Positions 1 through 7,949 of a stretch of DNA of 64,000 nt are shown here, piece by piece (position 1 is the first letter of the stretch; the number at the start of each line of letters is the position of its first letter). The position numbers and the translations under genes are program-made. The notes under the pieces were generated by a model. That model saw only the letters and a program-made list of their open reading frames with translations, was not told the origin of the DNA and did not search any database. The DNA is from CAZAOY01 sp964486925 (lineage in GTDB: Bacteria > Bacillota > Clostridia > Oscillospirales > Ruminococcaceae): contig CAZAOY010000004.1 of assembly GCA_964486925.1 (NCBI GenBank), positions 6,037 to 70,036 on the forward strand, read 5' to 3'.

Positions 1-29
1 AACAGTCCTTCTATTGGGTGCTTTTCCAT
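1..29 (-). CDS. ytfJ: GerW/YtfJ family sporulation protein, 5' end only
   Basis: Only the first nine codons lie in the window, running off its left edge: ATG at 29 followed by codons reading MEKHPIEGL. A purine-rich ribosome site (AAGGAAGGAAG, about 38-48) precedes it. YtfJ/GerW proteins begin with a very similar MExHPIExL segment, and in Clostridia ytfJ commonly follows scpA-scpB-DUF2953, exactly the order seen here. GerW-family proteins are linked to spore function. The call rests on a short N-terminus plus synteny. Confidence 0.7.
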
Positions 30-60
30 CTTTACACTTCCTTCCTTATATAATACTATT

Positions 61-678
61 TTATACCCTTTGCTCTTTTTTATTCCTTGACGATAATACC
101 ACCTTTAGCGTCCTAATCGCTACACCGATTACAACAAACAACGTCGCCGCCAGATAGGTTCTTATCCTAAGCTTTAATACAAAAACCCTCTCCATCTCAA
201 AAAACGCAGGGATAATTCTAATATCTCGATTTTTAATGCGTATTACTAAGCTTAAATACTCTATTGCATTCTGTAATGCTGTTTGGATCAAACCATACTT
301 CTTTGCGGTATCCGCCGCATCATTGCCAAAGACATTCATCATAAGACAAAGCTTTGTTATGGTAATGCTACGAAGTATTGGTCGATAGTTTGAACTTCCT
401 ACTACCTTTAGTATCTTAAAGATCATCTGCTTTGTGTCAGCTTTGTCCTTTGGTTCTTCATCTACCGCTTGCTCTGGTTTTGGAGGTTCTGGCTTTGGTT
501 TCTTCTCCTTATTTACCTTTTTTGGTTTGTCCTTCTTCTCCTTTAAAGGATAAATTGTAATAGGTATAAAGAAAAGATAAAGTTTTACCATTAATCCTCT
601 GTCGATATCAACCAAGATAAATATTGGCGCATAAAGGATTAATAGCAGTACCCCGATTATTACAATCAAAACAACCAT
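61..678 (-). CDS. DUF2953 domain membrane protein
   Basis: A 205-residue protein with an N-terminal membrane segment (about residues 2-22), a lysine/proline/glutamate-rich linker (about 46-80), and a C-terminal part matching the DUF2953 pattern (LCLMMNVFGNDAADTAKKYGL followed by a second hydrophobic stretch near 175-192). Function is unknown; the family is tied by gene order to scpA/scpB and ytfJ in spore-forming Clostridia. ATG at 678 has a GGGGGA ribosome site. It is the fourth gene of the minus-strand run from the M50 protease to ytfJ. Confidence 0.75.
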   Translation of the reverse strand: MVVLIVIIGVLLLILYAPIFILVDIDRGLMVKLYLFFIPITIYPLKEKKDKPKKVNKEKKPKPEPPKPEQAVDEEPKDKADTKQMIFKILKVVGSSNYRPILRSITITKLCLMMNVFGNDAADTAKKYGLIQTALQNAIEYLSLVIRIKNRDIRIIPAFFEMERVFVLKLRIRTYLAATLFVVIGVAIRTLKVVLSSRNKKEQRV

Positions 679-697
679 CTATCCATCCCCCTTACAG

Positions 698-1204
698 CTA
701 TTTTCCAATACTAGGCAGATCATCTAAAGATTCAAGCTTAAAGCTACTTAAAAATAACGGTGTGGTTTTATAACCCATAGGCTTTCCAATCATATCAAGC
801 CGACCGTACTCCTCTATCAGTCCCTTTTCAAGCAAGGTTCTTACCAGATGAGAGCTTTCAACCCCTCGAACCTGCTCGATATAAAGCCTTGTACAGGGTT
901 GGTTATACGCTATTATAGATAAAACCTCCATAGCCGACTTGCTTATAGGTGTCTTTTTGTCAACCTCTAATGCCCGCCTAATAGGCTCTTCAAACTCCTC
1001 AAAGGTAACCAGCTGATAAAAATTATCAATCCTTACCACCCTAATCCCCCTATCAGCCTCCACAAGCTGACCTTGAAGTATCTCTATAAACTCTGCCGCC
1101 TGCTCTATAGTAAGCTGGGTGGCTTTGGCAATAGTATCTATCTCTAAAGGCTTCCCCGACGCAAATAGGATCGCCTCTATCATGCTCACATAGTTGTAGT
1201 TCAA
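698..1204 (-). CDS. scpB: Segregation and condensation protein B
   Basis: ScpB is the winged-helix subunit of the SMC-ScpA-ScpB condensin that compacts and separates chromosomes. The characteristic IEAILFASGKPLE start, the KTPISKSAMEVLSIIAYNQPCTR block and the VRGVESSHLVRTLLEKGLIEEYGR winged-helix block are all present. The frame is open from a GTG at 1219. I favour TTG at 1204 because GGGGAGAAGGG precedes it, but ATG at 1183 cannot be excluded. It follows scpA with only a few bases between. Confidence 0.92.
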   Translation of the reverse strand: MNYNYVSMIEAILFASGKPLEIDTIAKATQLTIEQAAEFIEILQGQLVEADRGIRVVRIDNFYQLVTFEEFEEPIRRALEVDKKTPISKSAMEVLSIIAYNQPCTRLYIEQVRGVESSHLVRTLLEKGLIEEYGRLDMIGKPMGYKTTPLFLSSFKLESLDDLPSIGK

Positions 1205-1222
1205 TACCCTTCTCCCCACTAT

Positions 1223-2002
1223 CTACCCATTGCTAACCGTTTCCTTAACCTTAGCAATTGGTGTAAACATTATGTATCTATCATCATTAGAGATCCTAAC
1301 CCGTTTAGACCGTATAAGCTCTAACATAGCTAAAAATGTAGCAACGTTAGCGCTCCTTTTGCTATCGGTAAAGAACTCTTTATATAAAACCTGTTTTTCG
1401 GTATAAAGCTTTCTAAGCACATAGATAATCCTAGAGGACACCGAAACATATTCAGCCGACACAAGCGGGGTAAAGCTTTCCTGCTTTGGAGGTTGACGCT
1501 TGTCCTTTTTACCCACTAGCTCCTTATAGGTTTCATATATCTCCCGTTTCTCATGGATACACTTATACTCCGTTTCACCTTTATATCGGGTTCGCTCTCG
1601 GTAAAACACCTTACCAAAGATCGACTGCTGTAACAAAGCCTCCCCCGCCTGCTTAAAGAGCTGATATAAAAACAAAGCATTCTCAAGCTCTCGCTTTAAA
1701 TTAGTAATCTCCTCCGTCTTAGGGAGCAGTGACAGAGTTTTAATATAAACAAGCCTTGCCGCCATAGCTAAAAATTCGCTAGGGATATCACTATTTATAA
1801 TTGCGGCGTTCTCGATAAAATCAAGATACTGCTCTAAAAGCTCTGAAATCTGTATATCTATAATGTTAAGCTTATGTTTTGAGATTAAATGCAGTAGAAG
1901 CTCTAGCGGCCCTTCAAATACCTCTGTCTTAAACCTAAGCTGTCCATCATGCCGCCCGCCTTCCTCGGAGGATATATCGATAACATACATTTTATCATCC
2001 AT
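1223..2002 (-). CDS. scpA: Segregation and condensation protein A
   Basis: ScpA is the kleisin that bridges the SMC heads and binds ScpB. The N-terminal FEGPLELLLHLISKHKLNIIDI signature is present in full, followed by the PSEFLAMAARLVYIKTLSLLP helix and a C-terminal winged helix (FTDSKRSANVATFLAMLELIRSKRV). At 259 residues it is of normal size. ATG 2002 has an AGGT ribosome site about 8 nt upstream. It lies directly upstream of scpB in the same transcript. Confidence 0.95.
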   Translation of the reverse strand: MDDKMYVIDISSEEGGRHDGQLRFKTEVFEGPLELLLHLISKHKLNIIDIQISELLEQYLDFIENAAIINSDIPSEFLAMAARLVYIKTLSLLPKTEEITNLKRELENALFLYQLFKQAGEALLQQSIFGKVFYRERTRYKGETEYKCIHEKREIYETYKELVGKKDKRQPPKQESFTPLVSAEYVSVSSRIIYVLRKLYTEKQVLYKEFFTDSKRSANVATFLAMLELIRSKRVRISNDDRYIMFTPIAKVKETVSNG

Positions 2003-2011
2003 ATTAAGTAC

Positions 2012-2704
2012 CTACAGTATAGACCGTGCGATAATATCAACAAATCCTGTTAAGAAGTTAATCACTCCATAAACGCCCTTGCTAATAATATTTATAGGAA
2101 CAGAAAGTGCACCACTTACCATTAAAACAATTAAACCCAAAAACACATATCTCTCATAATGATACATAAGCTCATTTAGCCGAGGTGAGAGGAAATAACC
2201 GATTATCCTAGACCCATCAAGCGGAGGTATAGGTATAAGATTAAACACCGCAAGACCTATATTTGTGGTTATCATAACAGAAAGCCCAAGTGCAATGGTT
2301 TCGACTACAGTTTCATACCCTATACCGGGCACAAAATAAAAGATAACCTTATAGATAAGCAGACATACAAATGCCAAAAACACATTAGATAAAGGCCCCG
2401 CCGCCGCAGACAGCGCCATACCGCCCCTTATCCCCAGCCTACTTCCAAGCTTAGTGTATCTAAAGTTATACGGATTAATAGGAACAGATTTAGCCCATCC
2501 AAACCCTGTAAGTATTAACGCTGTTGTCCCGATAAGATCAAAGTGAGCCATAGGATTTAGGGTAAGTCGCCCTTGATTTTTAGCGGTGGTATCACCTAGC
2601 TTTAACGCTACATAACCATGTGCAAACTCATGTAACGGCAACGCCGTAAACACTACCAATACCCTCACAAGCATGCTAAAGAAAAATGTACTCATGTCAA
2701 ACAT
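2012..2704 (-). CDS. Site-2 protease family (M50) membrane metalloprotease
   Basis: A polytopic membrane protein with the zinc-protease motif HEFAH in LPLHEFAHGYVALKLGDT, and a second active-site block NLIPIPPLDGSRI (the N-P-x-x-P-x-D-G motif that supplies the third zinc ligand). This architecture matches the short M50B proteins found next to scpA in Firmicutes; the substrate is unknown. The frame opens at 2722, but ATG 2704 is better placed behind GAGAGGT. It is the first gene of the scp operon. Confidence 0.88.
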   Translation of the reverse strand: MFDMSTFFFSMLVRVLVVFTALPLHEFAHGYVALKLGDTTAKNQGRLTLNPMAHFDLIGTTALILTGFGWAKSVPINPYNFRYTKLGSRLGIRGGMALSAAAGPLSNVFLAFVCLLIYKVIFYFVPGIGYETVVETIALGLSVMITTNIGLAVFNLIPIPPLDGSRIIGYFLSPRLNELMYHYERYVFLGLIVLMVSGALSVPINIISKGVYGVINFLTGFVDIIARSIL

Positions 2705-2954
2705 TAATGCTGTACCTCTCATCCTACCAATCTATATAATTATAGTCAAATCATAAAATCATATACCTATATTATATAATATTTACAGACAAATTACAAT
2801 ACCTTATTTAAAATTAATTGTTAATTTTAAAATTCTAGGATTTTACCATTAATATAGAGCCTATCAATCGCATTTTATATATTATTACTTTTTATTATTC
2901 ACAAGGATATTTTTATTATCTATTTTAAAATCAATTATATAGGCAGATAAATTA

Positions 2955-2983
2955 TTGACATTATTAACTAAAAGTAGTATAAT
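2955..2983 (+). promoter_or_regulatory. Sigma-A promoter of the ABC exporter
   Basis: TTGACA at 2955-2960 and TATAAT at 2978-2983 are separated by 17 bp, a full consensus match, and point at the TTG start at 3043. The remainder of the 2705-3042 gap is very AT-rich and holds only a low-complexity inverted repeat (TTAAAATTAA at 2808-2817 with TTAATTTTAA at 2821-2830); no gene was seen there. Confidence 0.85.
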
Positions 2984-3042
2984 AGGCTTATAAAAGTTAA
3001 TATTTTAGTATAACACTAGATATACAAATTTAGGAGAACATT

Positions 3043-4770
3043 TTGAGAAAAACACATGTCTTGACACGACTGCTGTCATTTACTAAAAAACATATCGGTA
3101 TTATTATCCTATCCTTTATTACAGCACTAATTAGCGTTGTAGCTACACTCTTTATCCCTGTATTAATAGGACGAGCGATTGATGGCATGGTAACTGGCGG
3201 GGTGGATTTTAACTTTCTGTCCGAGCAGTTGTTATACATTCTAATCTGTATCGCTGTTAGCAGTAGCTTTAGCTTTATTATGTCGTACTGTAATAGTATT
3301 ATCTCCTACAAAACTGTAAAGGATCTGCGGCTTGTTGCTTTTAAAAAGCTACACACCCTTCCGCTTAAATATATCGATCAGACTGCACATGGTGACATAG
3401 TAAGCCGACTGATAAACGATATAGATCAGATATCCGATGGACTGCTGCAAGGTGCAACCCAGTTTTTCACAGCTACTATTACTATTATACTTACCTTAGT
3501 ATTTATGTTTACTCTAAACTGGTGGATAACCTTAATAGTAGTGTTTCTGACCCCACTATCCTTCTTTGTAGCAAGCTTTATCTCTAAGCGTACTAATGCT
3601 ATGTTTAAAAAGAGCTCTGCTATCCAAGGAAAGCTTAGCGGTTATGCCAGTGAGATGATAGTATCATCTTCACTTGTTAAAACCTACGGAATTGAAAAAC
3701 AAGCGATAGACAGATTTGAACAGATTAATGGCGAACTGCTTAAATACGGCACAAAAGCGCAGTTTTATTCCTCCCTTGCAAATCCCTCTACCAGATTTGT
3801 TAACGGACTGGTGTTCGCATTTGTAGGACTTTTTGGGGCAATCGGTGCGATAAACGGGGTTTTGACAGTAGGTCAGATCAGTAGCTTTTTAGCCTATGCA
3901 AACCAGTATACAAAGCCGTTTAACGAGGTTGCAGGGGTAGTAGCACAGCTACAATCCGCCTTTGTATCCGCCGCTAGGGTGTTTGCCATAATCGATGAGC
4001 CTAGTGAACCCGAGGATATGCAGAACAAAGAACTGCCACAAAGCAGCCGATACGACATCTCATTTAACGACGTATCCTTCTCCTACAGTAAGGATAGACC
4101 GCTTATAAAAGGATTTAACCTGCTAGCGGACAGCGGCAGTAAAATTGCAATAGTCGGCCCTACAGGGTGCGGTAAGACCACCTTAATAAATCTGCTTATG
4201 AGGTTTTATGATGTGGATAAAGGTTGTATATCGGTAAATGATAGTAATATTGCTGATGTTACAAGACACTCCCTTAGACGAAACTTTGGGATGGTGTTGC
4301 AAGACACCTGGATCTACAAGGCGAGCGTATTTGATAATATATCCTACGGTAACCCTAACGCTACAATGGAGGAGGTTATCGCCGCCGCAAAGGAAGCGTA
4401 CGCACATAGCTTTATTAAATCCCTGCCCGATGGATACAATACAATACTAAGCGAGGACGGTTCAAACATCTCTGCCGGCCAAAAACAGTTAATCTCTATC
4501 GCAAGAGTTATGGTATCTAACCCTCGTATCCTAATACTAGATGAGGCTACCAGTAGCATTGACATTTCTACCGAAAGGTACGTTACAAAAGCATTTGACA
4601 AGATGATGAAAGGAAAAACCACCTTTGTGGTCGCCCACCGCCTGTCCACAATACTATCCGCTGACCTAATACTGGTTATGGATAACGGTAACGTGGTCGA
4701 GCAGGGCACACACCATGAGCTTCTAGCCGCAAAAGGATTTTACTACAGTATCTATAACTCTAACATATAG
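3043..4770 (+). CDS. ABC exporter, fused permease and ATPase half-transporter
   Basis: A 575-residue half-transporter of the multidrug/lipid exporter type: six-helix membrane domain (about 1-310) followed by the ATPase domain (about 335-575). Visible motifs are Walker A GPTGCGKTT (near 371), Walker B LILDEATSSID and the H-loop VVAHRLST. The ABC signature is degenerate, ISAGQ in place of LSGGQ. Start is TTG with AGGAGA about 6 nt upstream. Such proteins act as homo- or heterodimers; no partner gene is adjacent, so a homodimer is the simpler reading. Substrate unknown. Confidence 0.9.
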   Translation: MRKTHVLTRLLSFTKKHIGIIILSFITALISVVATLFIPVLIGRAIDGMVTGGVDFNFLSEQLLYILICIAVSSSFSFIMSYCNSIISYKTVKDLRLVAFKKLHTLPLKYIDQTAHGDIVSRLINDIDQISDGLLQGATQFFTATITIILTLVFMFTLNWWITLIVVFLTPLSFFVASFISKRTNAMFKKSSAIQGKLSGYASEMIVSSSLVKTYGIEKQAIDRFEQINGELLKYGTKAQFYSSLANPSTRFVNGLVFAFVGLFGAIGAINGVLTVGQISSFLAYANQYTKPFNEVAGVVAQLQSAFVSAARVFAIIDEPSEPEDMQNKELPQSSRYDISFNDVSFSYSKDRPLIKGFNLLADSGSKIAIVGPTGCGKTTLINLLMRFYDVDKGCISVNDSNIADVTRHSLRRNFGMVLQDTWIYKASVFDNISYGNPNATMEEVIAAAKEAYAHSFIKSLPDGYNTILSEDGSNISAGQKQLISIARVMVSNPRILILDEATSSIDISTERYVTKAFDKMMKGKTTFVVAHRLSTILSADLILVMDNGNVVEQGTHHELLAAKGFYYSIYNSNI

Positions 4771-4790
4771 GTATAGATACTATTACCCTA

Positions 4791-4810
4791 TCTTAAGCTA
4801 TAGCTTAAGA
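4791..4810. repeat. 20-bp perfect palindrome
   Basis: TCTTAAGCTATAGCTTAAGA is a perfect palindrome 20 nt past the ABC exporter stop codon. No T-tract follows, so it is not a standard intrinsic terminator. It may be a protein-binding site or a weak hairpin end to the transcript. Confidence 0.5.
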
Positions 4811-4873
4811 GCAATAAATATCCCACTATACCCCATGAAGCTTAAACCTATCTACTATATACGCTGACTGTAA

Positions 4874-4936
4874 CCTCCGACCGCCGAACGAGGTCACATC
4901 AGATTACCATATTCGGCGGAGAGACGGAGTGTACTT
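4874..4936 (+). promoter_or_regulatory. Structured leader that pairs with the yjbQ ribosome site
   Basis: Two coaxial helices can form immediately before the start codon. CCGCCGAA (4881-4888) pairs with TTCGGCGG (4912-4919). CTCCG (4875-4879) pairs with CGGAG (4925-4929), which contains the Shine-Dalgarno of the next gene. The 23-nt apical loop includes GAGGTCACATC. A leader able to mask the SD in this way could control translation. I do not recognise it as a known riboswitch class. Confidence 0.5.
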
Positions 4937-5326
4937 ATGTTAGTTGAACTTGATATCTCAACAGAGGAAAACACATTCTATAACATTACCGCAAATGTTC
5001 GCAAGGCAGTCTTTAAAAGCGGCGTAAAGGACGGTATCTGTGTAGTTTTCTGCCCACACACCACAGCGGGTGTTACCATAAGCGAGAACGCCGACCCGTT
5101 TGTTACAAAAGACATGCTGTTAGGTCTTGAAAAGGCGTTCCCATATGACAGCGAATTTTTGCATGCAGAGGGTAACTCTACCGCGCATGTAAAATCCAAC
5201 CTTGTTGGATCAAACCATACTATTATAGTAAACCACGGAGAACTCCTACTTGGTAAATGGCAGGCAATCTATCTATGTGAATTTGATGGTCCACGTGAAC
5301 GAAAGGTGTATGTAAAGGTACTGTAA
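4937..5326 (+). CDS. yjbQ: YjbQ/UPF0047 family protein
   Basis: A 129-residue single-domain protein with the family hallmarks CPHTTAGVTISENADP (near 36-51), a central HAEGNSTAHVKSNL segment, and C-terminal NHGELLLGKWQ and PRERKVYVKV. The family has been reported to have weak thiamine-phosphate-synthase activity in E. coli and is thought to be an ancient metal-binding enzyme; its true substrate is unsettled. The SD GGAG is 7 nt before ATG but falls inside the hairpin described for 4874-4936. Confidence 0.88.
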   Translation: MLVELDISTEENTFYNITANVRKAVFKSGVKDGICVVFCPHTTAGVTISENADPFVTKDMLLGLEKAFPYDSEFLHAEGNSTAHVKSNLVGSNHTIIVNHGELLLGKWQAIYLCEFDGPRERKVYVKVL

Positions 5327-5365
5327 TAGTGTTACTAGTAATGCTATAAAGTAATAACAGAATAT

Positions 5366-5402
5366 ATAATAGGGCTGTGATTCTACGTCACAGCCCTATT
5401 AT
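5366..5402. terminator. Bidirectional intrinsic terminator
   Basis: A 15-bp perfect stem (5366-5380 with 5388-5402; core AGGGCTGTGA/TCACAGCCCT) with a 7-nt loop sits between the convergent yjbQ and thioesterase genes. The AT-rich lower stem supplies the terminal A/T runs on both strands. Confidence 0.85.
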
Positions 5403-5404
5403 AA

Positions 5405-5782
5405 TTATAATCTAGCCAAAAATCTCTCTACATTAACAACCACCCTGTCGTGGCTACTGCTTCCAATCTCCCCCTGCTCATCCCTTGCTGTAACGCTAAA
5501 GGATACCTTTTTGCCCTCTACCACCGTAATTGTCGCTACAGCGGTTACCTTTACCCCTATTTTTGAAGCTTTGATATGAGCACAGTCTACCTTAATCCCT
5601 ACCGAGGTTTCCCCCTCATCTAGAAAAGGTTCTAGACAACTAGCCGCCGCCCCCTCCATTAGCGCTATCATCATAGGTGTGGCAAAAACCTCAAGATCCC
5701 CACTTCCTACCGTTACCGCTAAATTCTCTTTTGTTACCGTTACTGCCTTTTCTTTACTGCTGTTTAGTACTATATCCTTCAT
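5405..5782 (-). CDS. Hot-dog fold thioesterase, FlK-like
   Basis: A 125-residue protein resembling the fluoroacetyl-CoA thioesterase (FlK) group of hot-dog enzymes. The segment EVFATPMMIALMEGAA supplies the Thr and Glu, and the later CAHIKAS the His, of the Thr-Glu-His set used in FlK. Members in ordinary Clostridia probably hydrolyse short acyl-CoAs; there is no reason here to infer fluoroacetate as substrate. It is the last gene of the minus-strand run that begins at the nucleoside hydrolase, 23 nt behind the helicase. Confidence 0.82.
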   Translation of the reverse strand: MKDIVLNSSKEKAVTVTKENLAVTVGSGDLEVFATPMMIALMEGAAASCLEPFLDEGETSVGIKVDCAHIKASKIGVKVTAVATITVVEGKKVSFSVTARDEQGEIGSSSHDRVVVNVERFLARL

Positions 5783-5805
5783 ATCTAATTCCTCTCTTAA
5801 CCTAT

Positions 5806-7947
5806 CTATTCCTTTAAACCTATTAAACCCTGCTCCAAGCAGTATCTAAGGTTAATGCACCTAACACCATGATCCTTAAACTTTATGGTTGCAATATCCT
5901 CCTCTAGCTTTTTCACAATACCCTCGCCAAAGTTGTTATGTACCATTCTTTTCCCTTTGTATCCCACAAGCGAGGGTTTTTCTGGGGGTTTTTCTGTGCC
6001 TCTTTGTGGAGCAGGCTGTAGCGACCTATCCTCTGCCGCTTTATCCTTAGCTAGAGCCAAAAACCTTGTTACAAACCTCGATGGCTTTACAGCTGTGCCG
6101 TGCACCTTGTTAGAGCGAAGTATCAAAAGCTTCTGTCTTGCTCTAGTTACCGCTACATAGAATAACCGTGCTTCGCTCTCCATGCTGTCAAGGTTGCCGT
6201 CCTCGCCCTCATCAATAGCTTCCTCCGTTGGGATAACTCCGTCTATCATGTCTACCATAATTACAGTGTCGTATTCAAGACCCTTTGAGGAGTGTATGGT
6301 GGTTATGGTAACAGGACAACCTGTATCCATCCCTATATTCCCCCGAAGTCCCGACTCTATCGCCTTAATCCCCGCCATAAAGGAATCCACAGTCTTATGC
6401 TCACTGGCTATCTCCTTTAGGATATACAGCTTTTGCAGGATGTTTGCCGAGGAATACCCGCTTTCAATCCGCCACCTTAAAAACCCGCCATACCCTAACT
6501 CATGCTCAAAGGCTTCGATAATCTTAAATGGCGATTTCCCCTTAACCCGCTTTAAAACATCCCTTACCACCACTGCATGATTTACCTCCGACTGCTCAAT
6601 CCCATCCTCTTTTAGCACACAATCAATAATGGTGGGATAGTTTTTATACTTTGCTTTAACAATATCAAAAGAACCTTTTGAAAGCTTAAACCTCTTATAC
6701 AGCTGTTCAAACAGCTTTATATCGTTAGGGGAGTTTACAAACATCATAAATGCTAAAACAGGCCTTATCGTCGCCGCCCTAAACAGCGTCACCTTGTGAT
6801 CCTTTACATAAAACGGGATTTTATTCTGCTGTAACATCCTAGAAACCAGTATCCCTGACTCGTTGTTTCGATATATTATCCCAACACTCCTACCTTTTGG
6901 AGTATTTTTTATCTCCTTGACTATATGGGTGTACTGATTTTTATAGTCGGTTAGCACCAAGTCAACTACACCACGCTTTTTCTTGCTATCGGTGTACATC
7001 TCCTTGTCGTACCGCTTGCTGTTTATCTTAATAAAATGATTTGCCCGTGATACAATATCCTTTGACGAGCGGTAGTTCTGCTCTAGCTTAAGTATAACAG
7101 GGTCACTATACCGACTGTTAAACCCCAGTAGCTCCTCCGCCATAGCACCCCTAAATCTATAGATACTCTGATCCTCGTCCCCCACCATAAATATCTTACA
7201 TCGACTAGATAAAAGCTTTATTATCCTATGCTGTAGCACCGAGGTATCCTGCGCCTCGTCCACGTTAATATATCGATATTTTGACTGATAGTAACCTAAG
7301 ATATCGCCACACCGCTTTAGAATGATAAACGCATGATCCAGCATGTCATCATAATCCATGAGCCCGTTATCCTTTTTATGCTGTTCATACAACCTAAAGA
7401 TATCGGCAATATTCTCAACCCCGCACTCAAGCTTTTTAATTGCTACCTCATCCATACATACATTCTTTATGTAACCGATAGTGTTAGATAACTCCTCTAA
7501 CACATCCTCACCGATATAGCAATGGTTAACCCTGTTGTTAATCCCGATAAAAATCTGGTTACGCTTATCGCTTTCAATTAAGGTAGGCATAGATCTGTTG
7601 TATCTTTTGCAATAGCGGTATAGCACACCATAACAAAAGCTATGAATCGTATAAAACTTAGGTAAATCCTCGCTAATATCAGAAAACAGCGATTCGTATC
7701 GTGCCGCCATATCCTTTGCAGATTCACGGCTAAATGTAAGGGTTAGAATCTCATCGGGCGCTATCTTGTGGTTTATAATAAGATTTGCAATCCTCGCCAC
7801 CATTACAGTAGTCTTTCCCGATCCGGGCACAGCCAAAAGCAGGGTGTTTTTGTCAACGTCCCAAACACCCTGTCGTTGCTGATCATTAAAGATTATATTG
7901 TTACGCTCTGCTAAAAGCTCACATACATCAAGTATAAAATCTACCAC
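5806..7947 (-). CDS. UvrD/Rep/PcrA-type superfamily 1 DNA helicase
   Basis: A 713-residue ATP-dependent 3'-5' helicase. Motif I AVPGSGKTT (about 39-47), motif Ia TLTFSR, motif II NVDEAQDTS, motif III VGDEDQSIYRFRGA, motif IV EQNYRS, motif V TIHSSKGLEYDTV and motif VI VAVTRARQKL are all readable. The last 50 residues (MVHNNFGEGIVKKL onward) form the small C-terminal domain typical of PcrA relatives. It begins 2 nt after polA ends, so the two are co-transcribed and probably translationally coupled, consistent with a repair role. Confidence 0.92.
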   Translation of the reverse strand: MVDFILDVCELLAERNNIIFNDQQRQGVWDVDKNTLLLAVPGSGKTTVMVARIANLIINHKIAPDEILTLTFSRESAKDMAARYESLFSDISEDLPKFYTIHSFCYGVLYRYCKRYNRSMPTLIESDKRNQIFIGINNRVNHCYIGEDVLEELSNTIGYIKNVCMDEVAIKKLECGVENIADIFRLYEQHKKDNGLMDYDDMLDHAFIILKRCGDILGYYQSKYRYINVDEAQDTSVLQHRIIKLLSSRCKIFMVGDEDQSIYRFRGAMAEELLGFNSRYSDPVILKLEQNYRSSKDIVSRANHFIKINSKRYDKEMYTDSKKKRGVVDLVLTDYKNQYTHIVKEIKNTPKGRSVGIIYRNNESGILVSRMLQQNKIPFYVKDHKVTLFRAATIRPVLAFMMFVNSPNDIKLFEQLYKRFKLSKGSFDIVKAKYKNYPTIIDCVLKEDGIEQSEVNHAVVVRDVLKRVKGKSPFKIIEAFEHELGYGGFLRWRIESGYSSANILQKLYILKEIASEHKTVDSFMAGIKAIESGLRGNIGMDTGCPVTITTIHSSKGLEYDTVIMVDMIDGVIPTEEAIDEGEDGNLDSMESEARLFYVAVTRARQKLLILRSNKVHGTAVKPSRFVTRFLALAKDKAAEDRSLQPAPQRGTEKPPEKPSLVGYKGKRMVHNNFGEGIVKKLEEDIATIKFKDHGVRCINLRYCLEQGLIGLKE

Positions 7948-7949
7948 CC

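Noticed and set aside
2808..2830. TTAAAATTAA/TTAATTTTAA inverted repeat
   Set aside because: Pure A/T low complexity in an A/T-rich gap; likely chance.
4183..4709. Long antisense frames inside the ABC exporter and similar frames in other genes
   Set aside because: They lie wholly within well-identified genes in another frame, lack ribosome sites and resemble no protein family.
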